From NCBI GenBank assembly GCA_951640195.1, contig OX621171.1, positions 620,001 to 684,000 of the forward strand: DNA of 64,000 nucleotides, read 5' to 3'. A program made the translations under genes and the position numbers. Below the pieces are notes generated by a model. It saw nothing but the letters and a program-made list of their open reading frames with translations. It was not told the origin of the DNA and did no database searches. Each line of letters starts with the position of its first letter. The first letter of the stretch is position 1. Below are positions 1-10,703 of the stretch, in pieces. Origin of the DNA: Porpolomopsis calyptriformis. Taxonomy: Eukaryota; Basidiomycota; Agaricomycetes; Agaricales; Hygrophoraceae.

Positions 1-770
1 GGCGTCATGCCATCGTTTGCTTGTCAATTGGGTTGAATGTCTGGCTTGTTGGTTTCTGACCTCGGTAAGTTCATATTCTGTCGGCGGACACTGAATGCGC
101 CATGCACTCAGCCGGTGTTGCACCGCTCATTGTCTGACATCTTGATTTGCAGACCAGTGTACATTCATCTCCTCTCGATGAACACTGATAACTGCGTTAT
201 GCAATCAGTGGGTTCGACGCGGCGTCATGCCATCGTTGGCCGTCGATTGGGTTGAATGTCTGGCTTTTTGGTTTCTAACCCCGGTAAGTTCATATCCTGT
301 CGGCGCTATGCACTCAGCTGGTGTTGCACCGTTCAGTTGTTGATTGGCTTGGTTTTCTCGCCTCCTAGTTTATAGACCGCTCACGTGCTGTCGGCGAACA
401 CTGACTCTTATATACTCAGTGTGTGTTACTGACCTGTTAGTTTCAGACTGCGGTAAGTTCATGTCCTGTTGGCTAACACTGAATAAATGCGTGATGCAAT
501 CAGTGGGTGTAACACGTCTTATGCCGCCGTTCATCACTCGATTTTCTGGCTTGTTGATTTACTTCACACGGGTAGGTTCACATTCCGTAGGTGAACACTG
601 AATGAATGGCGAATGCGCTATGCAGTCAGCAGATGTAACGTGGCATTATGCTACATTCACCTGTTGGCTGGCTTGGTTTTCTTTCCTCTTAGTTTTCAGA
701 CTGGGGTAGGTTCATGTCCCATCAGCAAACACCAAGTGCTATGCAACCCCACTGGGTGTTGCATAGTGCT
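1..770. repeat. degenerate direct repeats
   Basis: A phrase of the form 'ggtaagttcat...tcctgtcggcgaacactgaatg...atgcactcagtgggtgttgca' recurs in diverged form about seven times (near 66, 170, 285, 375, 453, 571 and 705), at irregular spacing of roughly 80-135 bp. The phrase 'ggcgtcatgccatcgtt' also recurs at 1 and 221. No open frame is conserved through the units, so I read this as a decayed tandem or transposon-subterminal repeat, not a gene. The array probably starts before the window. Confidence 0.55.
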
Positions 771-809
771 ATACTACCATTCACTGTCGATTGGCTTGGT
801 TCTGGCCAC

Positions 810-847
810 GCTACCTTACTGTCTTGGGGCCTAGACAGTAAGGTAGC
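810..847. repeat. 15-bp perfect hairpin
   Basis: gctaccttactgtct (810-824) is followed after 8 nt (tggggcct) by its exact reverse complement (833-847), and pairing continues with one mismatch into the flanks. It lies at the end of the direct-repeat block. It could be a transposon terminus or a chance cruciform; no gene flanks it. Confidence 0.6.
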
Positions 848-849
848 AT

Positions 850-1920
850 GGCTAACTTTGCCAGCCTAAAAGTGTAGCAGACTGCGCCAGCTTAACTGGC
901 ATTGCTAAGCTGCTTCACCGCACCACAAAGAGCACAATTGTGGCTGTACAAGGAACCGAACCACATTTTGGTCAAGTCCACTCTGTTCGGAACAGAGGGG
1001 TTCAGAAGGAGTTCACTGAAACTGTGGTAGACCCCTCTCCCACACTAACTTCCAACAGACGTTCATTTCAGCCATAGCTCAATAACTTGGTAGTGATTCC
1101 CATTCCCCCTGTTCGCCGCAAGGAGACAGGTGCTGAATATCCGCTGATACTTGATCATCATCGAGGTTGGAAGGATGATGGCCACTGTGGAGTTGTGAAC
1201 CACGCATAACACTGGTAGGGCATAGGCAGGGCATCATCACAGTGATACTTGCCCGGTGCAGTGAGACATGAGCATCACTGAATACAGTACATGACTATCC
1301 CTCGCATCCCATCCCGGGAGAGATAATTGGACTGGAGGTCGGGCCATGCTGTAGGAGTCCTATGGCTGCATGCTTACGGTCTCGTTGCGACAGTTATAGA
1401 CTTGCAAGGGTGGTTTTACTATTAAAAGACATCTTTGTGCTTCAGACGACTCAGAATCACTTATTTCTCACTTTGTAATGGAGCGTGACTGCCATCCTTG
1501 ATGATGTTGGAGAAGCGGTGAATGGTTTGCACCTTGGTGAGTGGTCATCTGGATACCAACACAAAAGGTCATAATGAAAATTTGATTCATAGGGAATATC
1601 CGACGTGCGTGAGCAGATGAAATGTAGGAAAAGAGAGTGCGGGAGTGAGAATGAGTACGAGGGCCACCCTGAGAAGAAGGTAAAGAGGAAGTTGGCTAAG
1701 GGAGAACAAGGTGGAATCTACAGACGGAAGGGATGGCAAGGGTCGCCATCCATGCTTCTCTACTGCATCCGAGAGATTGCGTGCTGAATCTTGATAACCA
1801 TATTATTCAACACAGGGGCCTGATATTCAGATTTTTTAATGAAAGCCCTACCGTTCAATCCCAACCTCAGCATTTCCATCTTCTCGCCGTAACTGTTCGA
1901 AATCGTTTTGATCTCTCTGA
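850..1920. other. no recognisable gene
   Basis: No open frame here resembles a known family. One short frame near 1605-1787 is rich in Lys/Glu/Arg but has no supporting features. I see no LTRs, tRNA boxes or tandem repeats. Confidence 0.5.
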
Positions 1921-1923
1921 CCC

Positions 1924-2400
1924 CTAACCATCAATCCCATGGCTCTCCGTCGACTGTGGTCCAATGGGGTCATTATCAGTCTCCGGCTGGGTTGGCGCAG
2001 TGACGATCCCACAGTGGATTGTTTGCTGGATCTCTTTGGCCATCTTGCCATCGCCATCTGTTGTCGACTGGGTGTTTACCGACGGTTCCGGCGAAGTTAG
2101 CCTGAACATGACATCAAGGATGCCCTTGGTGGTGACCAGTGGCATGATCTCGTTGACCTCCTCCACAAACAGAGGGCCTAAAATGTGCACAGATTGAAGG
2201 GAAGGTCTCGAGGAAAGATATGCGTTGAGGGCCCAATTGACGTTGACGCAGTTATCTAGATTGGCCTGTGTAAGATCCAGAGTGAACTTGGTCAAAGCAC
2301 TCATCAGACATCCAGCAAATATCCTCAAGATATCGATTGTGTTGTAGTGACCCAGCATTTTTAGTTGTAATCCAGAGAGGGTAACTTCCCTGAGTTCTAG
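1924..2400 (-). CDS. hypothetical LRR/F-box-like fragment
   Basis: The minus-strand frame has a leucine-patterned run beginning DCLELREVTLSGLQLKMLG and continuing through LTKFTLDLTQAN and LSSRPSLQSVHIL. This resembles the leucine-rich segments of basidiomycete F-box proteins, which are substrate receptors of SCF ubiquitin ligases. It is followed by a polar Thr/Gln/Pro-rich tail. The frame opens upstream to 2544, but that part is built from the perfect hairpin at 2404-2510, so the true N-terminus, including any F-box, is missing or was replaced. I choose 2400 as the upstream limit of plausible coding. Function is inferred from composition only; it may equally be a non-coding relic. Confidence 0.3.
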   Translation of the reverse strand, partial: LELREVTLSGLQLKMLGHYNTIDILRIFAGCLMSALTKFTLDLTQANLDNCVNVNWALNAYLSSRPSLQSVHILGPLFVEEVNEIMPLVTTKGILDVMFRLTSPEPSVNTQSTTDGDGKMAKEIQQTIHCGIVTAPTQPETDNDPIGPQSTESHGIDG

Positions 2401-2403
2401 GCA

Positions 2404-2510
2404 GTCATCTTTATGCGGGATTAGTGATAAAGCCCAGACATATAGGAATAAACTGAAACACTTTATTCCTATATGTCTGGGCTTTATCACTAATCCCGCA
2501 TAAAGATGAC
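2404..2510. repeat. perfect inverted repeat, 49-bp arms
   Basis: Positions 2404-2452 (starting gtcatctttatgcggg, ending aggaataaa) are reproduced exactly as the reverse complement at 2462-2510, with a 9-nt loop (ctgaaacac). A 49/49 match with so short a loop implies recent origin by fold-back duplication or a foldback/MITE-type element. Transcribed RNA would form a very stable stem. The hairpin interrupts a leucine-rich open frame on the minus strand. Confidence 0.95.
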
Positions 2511-2609
2511 CGCCCCACTCGCCACAGGTGTCATCCTTCTTCACTGTTATAGTTTGTTGCTCATTATATCATTTCAGCAAGGTCCAGGTGCACATCCAAA
2601 GGAACAACT

Positions 2610-2883
2610 ATGAAGACTGCCAAGCCTGCCAGTGGGAAGAAACTCCGAGTTGGACCTGCCAACACCACTTGTAATCTTTGTGCACGCGAGTGGTTGAAGA
2701 CGAATCCTGGTGGACTGGCCGACAACTTCAACAGATACTTTGCATCTCTTACTCCGGAACAGAAAAAGGTATGTCGCAAAACATTTCTGACTTGGATCAC
2801 AACTAATGACATTTATCTTACCAGGTTTTCGAGCACTAGGCTGCCAAGGTGAAGGAGGCGATGGCAGCTGCAGTTGCGAGCAC
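2610..2883 (+). CDS. hypothetical spliced fragment
   Basis: A short plus-strand frame starts MKTAKPASGKKLRVGPANTT and contains a CxxC (TCNLCAREW) followed by GGLADNFNRYFASLTPEQKK. A plausible intron follows (gtatgt at 2769 to ttaccag before 2825). The continuation (AAKVKEAMAAAVAST) contains a stop. The CxxC with a Lys-rich start recalls small DNA-binding companions of fungal DNA transposons, but I cannot assign a family. It is probably a relic. Confidence 0.25.
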
Positions 2884-2997
2884 ATAGAACAATGTTGTAT
2901 CCAGGTCAGAAGGTCTCTATCTCCGGCCCCCCTTCTGTCTTCACTGACTTTATTAACTAGAACGATTGTCTCAGCAAGCTTCAATTATACAGCATAT

Positions 2998-3076
2998 CGA
3001 CATGGGGAACAAGGAGCAGGGAGCAGGAACAAGGAGCAGGGGGCGGGGACGAGAAGCAGGGGGCGGGGAGCAGCAA
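2998..3076. repeat. purine-rich minisatellite
   Basis: Imperfect repetition of 'acaaggagcaggg(a/g)gc(a/g)gg' units. Strong purine bias on the plus strand; no coding signal. Confidence 0.7.
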
Positions 3077-3243
3077 CAGAGGGAACCGCAAACGCTGTAC
3101 TAGTATCGAGCCAAATAGTATTATTTCAGGTGATATCGAGACACCCTTTCTGAAATGAAATCATCCATTCTGCCTCGATATTTTCTCATTCACACTCGAA
3201 ATTCATCTGATATAGTCCGGATTTCTTATCGCATCAGGCGACA

Positions 3244-4302
3244 TCAGGTACTGTCGAGACTATTATACTTATCGCTATCCTCAGATCTCACTCGATTTCG
3301 CCCGCTGCATTTCTCACTGGGGATGAAGGCTTTAAAGTCTGATGTGCACACAAAGGCAAAGAGGGTGTGAGTCTCAGGTGCCTTGGCCACATTGGCTATC
3401 TCAGCCTTTTTCTTTGCTTTCAGTTGATGCAGGCCTTGCCCTTCCATCCCACCTCCAGGTGCATAGCAAGTTGCCTTGAAATGGCCAGTCCTTTGGCAGT
3501 TGTAGCATTTCTTAGTTGTCTGCTTCTCATTTCGTTTAGAGCCCAAGGCCCCATCCTGATTGTGTGAAGCAAACATCGCAGCCTCAGCCATTTTCCTTTG
3601 GCCGCTAGTGATCAAGCAATGCTCCACTTCCTGGATAAATACAGATGCTAGGTCATCTGGTTTGATTGACAATCCAGTGACCTTCATAGTGGTCTTGATG
3701 GTTTGGATTGTTGGGCAGTATATCTCAGGCATGGATGATATCATGATGCTAATGTGTGTTGGCTCTGAGACAGGTGAGCTCATCACTCTTAAGTATTCAA
3801 CCCATTCAGTCATCATTGTGAGGTGGGCCTTGAGCTCTGCAAGATGGGTTTTTGGGTCAGGGGATGATGCACATTTCATACTTTGGAGTGCATTGAGGAT
3901 GTTAATTTGATGTAAGATGCTTGTCATAGTTGCATCAGCTTTGACTGCATCCCACATCTCTTTTGCAGTAGTGAGCTGCATGATTTTCTGTAATAAGTGT
4001 GGGGATGTGGATGACAAGATAAGATGCTGAGTGAAATACTCTCGCTGTTCGAAATCTATGATTCTCTTTTCTTTCGCTTCTATTTGGTCTTCTGTTACAG
4101 GTTTCCCATCAGCATGGGGAACTCCTCCAGTTTCTGGGTAAGGGGTGGGCTTCTTAGCACAACCCTCTAAATGAGCTATGAGACCCTTTGAGCCTATTGC
4201 TCATTTGGCTTGTGGTTCATAATCAGCCCAGTTAGTTCCATCATCTCAAAGTTTCAGGATGACAAGCAATTGAGAGTTGGAAGTGAGTAAAGAGTCTGAC
4301 AT
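3244..4302 (-). pseudogene. Ty1/copia gag relic
   Basis: Minus-strand Gag of a copia-type retrotransposon. From the start at 4302 (MSDSLLTSNSQ) the frame runs through DDGTNWADYE, typical of the UBN2/gag N-terminus, then TTAKEMWDAVKADATMTSIL, and ends after a zinc knuckle (CYNCQRTGHFKATC, about 3430-3470) of the form CX2CX4HX4C that packages element RNA. Two in-frame TGA codons interrupt the first 40 residues. Protein similarity to the Gag of the copia element at 5.7 kb is obvious, so both belong to one family, but this copy lacks pol and LTRs here. The downstream end runs into unrelated sequence near 3244. Confidence 0.85.
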
Positions 4303-5571
4303 AACTACCAGGGCTCGATAACCTGTTGAGATAATCTTCAGGTGAAAGTTGTGTTAAGACAAAGTACTAAGATTACATAATACAGATACAATATACATGT
4401 ACCAGCAAGTGATTGCCTATCCTCAACAACCCCCACAATACACACATCTCCTTGCTATATCTACTTCTGGCTTTCCCATTACTAGCCCTACAAGGCACCA
4501 AACTCTTTGGGATCCTGAAGGCACCTATATCTTTTGTGTTTATGTTTTTTTTTTTAGCCAATGTCTGATACAGTTTCATTGATAATGTTCACAGATACAA
4601 AACACTATCTATATGCTGGATTCAAAAACACTATTATAGGTATCAAGAATGTTCACTAACATGTTCTCTATACCCTAGAACTTGGCCCTGTGCAAAGAGG
4701 GGACTGAAGCTTAGCCTATTCTGATTCACAATGTTTCAGAGCTGGAGTTTGATATATTTGTTTCACAAGCATATGGAAAGTAAGTTGCATCATGTACCTG
4801 ATAACCTACAAGTTCTCATTATTATAGATTCCTTAACCCACCTTTTGAGAATAACATTCTTATCAGGCTCCTTCATCTAAGCCAATTTTTTATAGTAGAA
4901 TCAACTGAAACTTTACAATCCACCACATCAACAGCTGCAAATGGCATTTCCATCCTGTACAACTTATCCAACTCTGCTTTGAATTCAACATAGTAATATT
5001 CTTTGAGTTGGCATTCTCAAGACTAGTTAGCATCCTATTCCACAAGCTGATGGTAGAGCACTAAAACATAATCATGCCAAGTGTATTTTATGCCTTGGTA
5101 GAAGTGAAGGAATCACTTGACCTGCACAAACATATTGTTGCCACTAAACTACCACCTGTTATAGCCTACACACCTGACTGCCCCAATCCCCAGCACTGCA
5201 GTGATGATTGGTATACAGTGTGGTAGAATGGGATAGCCTAATTCATTCTTGATAGATGAAACCCTTTGACCTATAGTGAAGCTATCAAGTGATTCAAGAT
5301 ATTGGAATTCAGTGAGATAGGTTATGGCTGTAAAAAGGATATGCTTGCCTTATAGTAGAGGGCACTGGTTTCAGGTATGCAAACTGTACTATAGAGATGG
5401 CTAGAACCCAACTGGCTGCAAGCCTTATGCCCCTGAATGTCAGCTTGTTGTAGCTTTTAGCTATCTTTCAAGCTCTCATAGTATGTACTTATTCATTTGT
5501 CTTGTTGCAATCCAGTATACTATTCCAACAGACTAACTAAATAATCTGTAGTCAGATACAGATACAATAGT
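4303..5571. other. no recognisable gene
   Basis: AT-rich sequence without long frames. It may hold older retrotransposon debris, but I could not align it to either flanking copia relic. The last bases (atagt, 5567-5571) are the 5' target-site copy of the copia insertion. Confidence 0.5.
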
Positions 5572-5700
5572 TGTAGAGATAGCAATTGTACTACATCCTA
5601 TTAGTCATTATACCATATATTCACAATTATAGGAATGTCAGCTGCTGCTGCTGACTACAGAAACAATGATTCATTAAGAATCCAAAGTATTACTTCAACA
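5572..5700 (+). repeat. 5' LTR of copia element
   Basis: 129 bp, TG...CA ends. It differs from the 3' LTR by a few substitutions and by one extra 'ctg' in the gctgctgctgctg run. A short LTR of this size is within the copia range. Confidence 0.95.
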
Positions 5701-5726
5701 GGTTATCAAGCCCTAAAAGACCTATC

Positions 5727-6700
5727 ATGACTGACACACTCCTGATCTCAAATTCCTCCTCCATTGCAATCCCAAAACTCTGTGATGATGGAACTAACTG
5801 GGCCAACTATGAGCTGCAAGCAAAAAGAGCCATGGGATCCAAAGGTTTAGTTGCCTATCTTGAAGGCCAAGCTACCAAGCCAGCCCCTTATCCAGAGGTC
5901 AATAGAGTCCCCATGGCAAACACAACCATGCCAGCCACAGACAAGGAAATAGAGAGTCAAGAAAAGAAAATCATAGATCACAAGCAAAAGGAATACCTCA
6001 CTTAACACATCATTCTCTCTATAACCTCACCTTATCTATGGCAAAAGATCATGAACTTAACTACTGCCAAAGCCATGTGGGATGCTGTCAAACTTAATGT
6101 GACAACTAAAAGTGCCCTACACTATGTCGATATCCTCATACAGCTGCAGACAATGAAATGTCTGCACTCCACAGATCCAAAGGCTCACCTAGCAGATGTA
6201 AACACTCATTTTGCAAAAATGACTGAATGATACAAATACCTTTATGTCACCAACAATCCAGTCCCTAAGCCTACATATGTAAGTATAATCATAGCCTCCA
6301 TACCAGAGGTCTATCAAGCTACCATCCAAACTGTCAAAACAACCATGGCAGTGACAGGAACCAGTATAGCTCCTGACAAACTTGTTGCTCTCTTTGTCCA
6401 AGAGGCAGAGCATCAGGTGATCAAAGAATCCTAGGAAAAGATAGCTGAAGTGGCCATGGCTACCTCTCGGAAGCAACAACCCAAGCCTAAAAAGGTTAAC
6501 CCCAACAGTAATGTAACTTGCAGGAACCCTCAATGTAGCCAACTAGGTTATAAAACTCAAGACTGCTTCACCCCTGGTGGTCCTAAAGAAGGCCAAGGAA
6601 AATATTAGCTTCACACCAAACAAGAGCATAAAGCTAATGTTGCAAATGCTAAGGAGGCGATGTTTACCTTCTATACATCAGACTACCAATCCCTTGCAGC
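5727..6700 (+). pseudogene. copia gag
   Basis: Begins MTDTLLISNSSSIAIPKLCD with DDGTNWANYELQAKR just after. It continues past a stop at 6003 into TAKAMWDAVKLNVTTKSAL and related gag blocks in the same order as the relic at 3.2-4.3 kb. The nucleic-acid binding knuckle (CRNPQCSQLGYKTQDC, about 6519-6566) has Tyr where the zinc-binding His is expected. Further stops (for example near 6228 and 6433) disable it. Gag would form the particle shell. It sits 26 bp after the 5' LTR, where the leader is expected. Confidence 0.85.
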
Positions 6701-6735
6701 AGACTACAACATCAACCCATTTAAGGTCAATTGCT

Positions 6736-9700
6736 ATCCTCAATAGTTGCGCCAGCCATCACTTCAGCCCAAACTGCTCCCACTTCCAAAACTACTGCCC
6801 TATTGACAACAACATTGAAACTGCTGATGGCTGTATGTTCAAAGCCCTTGGTATGGGTGACATCCCCTTGACTCTCTCAAATGGGACATCCAAAAAGCCA
6901 GTCCTCCTAAAGGAATGTGTATACACCCCCAATCTTGCGTTAACCCTAATATTGGTTGGTAGACTAACCCAGGAGGCAAAGAATGTGATCTTTAACAAAG
7001 ATCATGCCTTAATCAACCACCCAAAAGGACATACCATAGCATGAGCACTATACTCTAATGGCCTCTACCAATTTCTTCCCTCCAATGATACTAAAACATA
7101 TGCCAATATCTCAGCAATGAGAATGGGCTTAATGGAAGCCCACTGCAAACTCAGTCATATCTCCTATGCTGCTGTAAAGCATATGGTTAATGCAAAACTT
7201 GTGGAAGGAATAGAAATTGACCCTACCTCCAAGGAAGAATTCTGTAAACTGTGTGCCAAAGCCAAGGCTGCTCACAAACCATTCCCAAAGGAATTGACAA
7301 TGAGAGCTATGCACTATGGCAAACATGTTTACTGGGATCTATGGGGACCCTCCAAGTATCAAAGCCTAGGTGGTAAAAGTTACACTGCCTGCTGAATAGA
7401 CAACCACTCCTGAGAAGTTGCAATATACTTCCTATCTAAAAAGAGTGAGACACTTAACACTTACAGAAAAGATGAGGCCGTAATCCATACCCAATCAAAC
7501 AGTGCAAAAATCAAGCACCTGCACTCAGATTGAGGAGGAGAATTTACTAGTATGGAGTTCAATAAGCACCTGATGAAACAAGTTACCAAATGTGAACTCA
7601 CTATGCATGACTCCCCCCAGCAAGATGGTATATCTGAGTGCAGCATGCATACCCATGCAGAACATGCCTATGCCCTCCTACTCGCCTCTGGCATGCCTTA
7701 GAGCCTCTGGGCAGAAGTGATGTATCACAGTGTATAGCTCTAGAACTGCTCACCTACTCATACACTGAATGGCAAAATGCTGTACCAAATGGCCAATGGC
7801 AAGTGACTGAACCTTTCAGGGATTCAAGAATTGGGTGCCACTGGGAAACTCGATCCCTACACCCACAAAGGCCAACTCATCAGCAATGACACTAAAAGCA
7901 AAGGCTACCAGGTCTCTATTGGCTAACCAAACAAACAGTTAGTATTGAATGGGATGTAAAATTTAACCTAGCAGATGTACACATTCACAATGACAAATCT
8001 GTCATCATCCCCACTGATGCTGTAGGCAAGAGGGGGGGCAATACCATTCACCCTGCATCTTGAAAAACTGACCCAGAAGGGTCTCTGATGGTGCCTGAGA
8101 CTTATAGAAATGAGTCAGCACCCAAGGATGACATAGAGCCAACTGGGGTACTTACCTCCAATCCGGTCCTAACCCCTACACATACGTCTGCTCATCCTAC
8201 TTCCACCTCCACTATCCCACTCATACCAACCCACTCGACTCATCCACGCTTGCCTGCAGGATCCTACTGGGCACTAAACAAAGGGAAACCCCTTCAAGCA
8301 TCTCTTGTGGATGCTGCAGCATTAGTTTGTGATACACAATGTGACAGCAATGCTGAATTGGCTATTGCTATCAATCATCACCAGTCACATGACTCCACAC
8401 TTATGGAGTCAATGCACACACTCACTGGCTCCATGGGCAATGAGCTCAAATCCCTTGATAAAGCCTTTCAAAGTCCTCATGCCAAGGAATAGAGGGAGGC
8501 CCTGAAATATGAGATAGGGTAGTTGGAGAAGCTCTGGACATGGGAGATTGTGCCCAGACCCCAGGGTAAGCCCACTATCCCCTGCTCAATCATCTTCAAA
8601 GAAAAGACTGATGCCAATGATAACATTGAAACTTGACATATACAGATTATCACAGGGGGCCACCAACAAGTCTATGGTGTCAACTACACCAAAACCTTCT
8701 CATGTGCTGCAAAAATGCCATCTGCCTAAGCAATACTTGCTGTAGCAGCTGAATTGGAGTGGGACATCTATCAAATCAATGTAAAGAGTACATACCTTAA
8801 TACCCCACTCACTAAAGAAGTCTATATAATCCTGCTTACCCACTGTTCTAAAGCCTGGGCAGGAGGGAATAGTATGCCATGTATTGAAAGCTATGTATGG
8901 CCTTAAACAGGCTGGTCATAAGTGGTACAAAATGCTTGCATCTGCACTTGATTAGCTCAGATTGATAAGATCCAATATTGACTACTCTGTATTCTACAAA
9001 ACTGAACCTGCCAATCTTGTTATTTCTATTGCAACTGATGATATGGCTATCACAGGATCCATGCTTGATGCAATCACTGAATTCAAATGCTAGCTTACAT
9101 CCCACTTCGACATTGCTGATCTGGGAGAAATCCACTGGTACCTTGGATTCAAGATTAAGAGAGATCGCCCTGCTCAAACCATTTCTATCAATTAATAAGT
9201 ATATATAGATGCTATAGTTGCCAAATTCAACCTCAAAAAGGCCAAACCAGTGTCCCTTCCTGCTTAACCTAGTCAAATGCTCACCTATACTAACTCCCCA
9301 TCTACTCCAGCAGAACAATCCAAAATGAAGAATATCCCATATGCTGAAGCTATCAGCCATATACTCTGGCCAGCCATTATATCATGCCTAGATGTTGCTT
9401 TCCAGGTAGGTCAGCTAGCCTAATTCATCAAGAATCCTAGTGTGTCCCATTGGAATGCACTTAAGAAATTGATCTCATACTTGGGGTTGACAAAAAATCT
9501 CTGGCTAACTCTAGGGGGAGAAAAAGAGGTAGAACTGAAAACCTATGTAGATGCCAATTGGGGATCTCAGGTGGATCGCCACTCCATCTCTGGCTATGCC
9601 ATGATGATTATAAATGGTGCAGTGACCTGGAGCTTGAAGAAGCAACCCATTATAGTACTATTGACAACTGAGTCTGAGTATATAGCCCAAACCATGCACT

Positions 9701-9998
9701 CAGGGAAGTGCTATGGATACGTCAATTCCTTGGTGAACTCATTGGCAACTTCTCTGAACCAACCATCATGCTCTCTGACAATCAAGGAGCTATTGCTCTT
9801 GCTGAAAACAACAAGTATCATGCCTGATCAAAACATATTGACATTAGATACCATTTTATCTGAGAAGCTGTACTGGACTGCTGGGTAGACATACAATATA
9901 TCCCAACTGCTGAGAATGTTGTGGACATCTTTACAAAACCACTGCTATCCCCAAAGTTCCACTTCTTTTATAACAAACTTGGACTATGTGCCAATTGA
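6736..9998 (+). pseudogene. copia pol (PR-IN-RT-RH)
   Basis: Protease region (6736-7044): the catalytic DSGA motif has decayed to NSCASHHF. Integrase (7117-7900): HHCC zinc finger HCKLSH...CKLC, then YWDLWGPSKYQ of the catalytic core. Reverse transcriptase (about 8700-9100): WDIYQINVKSTYLN, YGLKQAG and ATDDMAITGS, in which the usual YVDD is altered. RNase H (9442-9998): YVDANWGSQ, TTESEYIA and a C-terminal VVDIFTKPLLSPKFHF ending at the TGA 9996-9998, just before the 3' LTR. Frames change repeatedly and stops are common. The protein would copy and integrate the element; this copy cannot. Confidence 0.9.
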
Positions 9999-10010
9999 GA
10001 GGGAGTGTAG

Positions 10011-10136
10011 TGTAGAGATAGCAATTATACTACATCCCATTAGTCATTATACCATGTATTCACAATTATAGGAATGTCAGCTGCTGCTGACTACAGAAAC
10101 AACAATTCATTAAGAATCTGAAGTATTACTTCAACA
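10011..10136 (+). repeat. 3' LTR of copia element
   Basis: 126 bp, matching 5572-5700 except for scattered, mainly C/T and A/G substitutions and the missing triplet. Followed directly by the target duplication atagt. Confidence 0.95.
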
Positions 10137-10209
10137 ATAGTAACAAAGATTAGGTAGAAAGACAATGGATAATGAAACTCTGAAGAAGAGACTTGCATTG
10201 CAAACCAGT

Positions 10210-10584
10210 GCATGTCCAAGGTCCACAGGGTTAGATTAATCCCTTAACAATTGAGAGTTGAGTCCTTGTCTCCTCTGACAGTGCATCAAGCTCCATAATA
10301 GCATTGTCAAAGGCTTGTTTTGCAAGGTAGCATGCACAGTCAGGACTGTTGAGAATTTCATAGTAGAAGATGGAGAATTTAAGCACCAGACCAAGATGGA
10401 TAGGATATCTAGGAGGTAGTTCCATGATGGTGACAGCTGCAGCCTTGTAAGCCTTGAGGGACTTATCAGTGCTATCCTTCCATTTATTGCCAGTAGCAAA
10501 CTCAGTGAGGTAGCAATGATATCCTGTTGAGAAGTCAGAGAAATGCTCAGGAAGGATGGATAATAACAACTTGTGCTTGGCCAA
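10210..10584 (-). pseudogene. 14-3-3 protein fragment
   Basis: A host gene relic. The minus strand encodes YLTEFATGNKWKDS, SLKAYKAA, ELPPRYPIHLGLVL, FSIFYYEILNSPDCACYLAK and QAFDNAIMELDALSEET, matching helices F to I of 14-3-3 phosphopeptide-binding adaptors, including the invariant NFSVFYYEI-type helix and part of the amphipathic groove. The C-terminal QLLRDNLTLWT segment is present only after a one-base shift at about 10228. One base is also missing in the GDYHRYL motif near 10535. The N-terminal half (dimer interface) is absent. It lies immediately beyond the copia 3' LTR. It may be a processed copy or a captured fragment. Confidence 0.85.
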
Positions 10585-10703
10585 GGTATCAAGGTGTAGA
10601 GCACCAGAGCACCAGAGGGGGACAGTATGGGTGGACTATGTGTCCTGAAAAGGATGTTCTGACTTTGAAAGATGGACTCATGCAGGAAATTTAATTGTGC
10701 CAT

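Larger units (their letters stand above)
5572..10136 (+). mobile_element. Ty1/copia LTR retrotransposon, degraded
   Basis: A full-length but coding-defective copia element. LTRs start TGTAGAGATAG and end TTCAACA; the element is flanked by the 5-bp duplication atagt (5567-5571 and 10137-10141). Internal order is gag, protease, integrase, reverse transcriptase, RNase H, which is the copia (not gypsy) order. The base sequence directly after the 5' LTR is ggttatcaagccc, the likely primer-binding site. Purine-rich gagagggagtg just before the 3' LTR is the likely polypurine tract. Numerous in-frame stops and frameshifts mean it is not autonomous. At about 4.56 kb it is a normal copia size. Confidence 0.95.
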
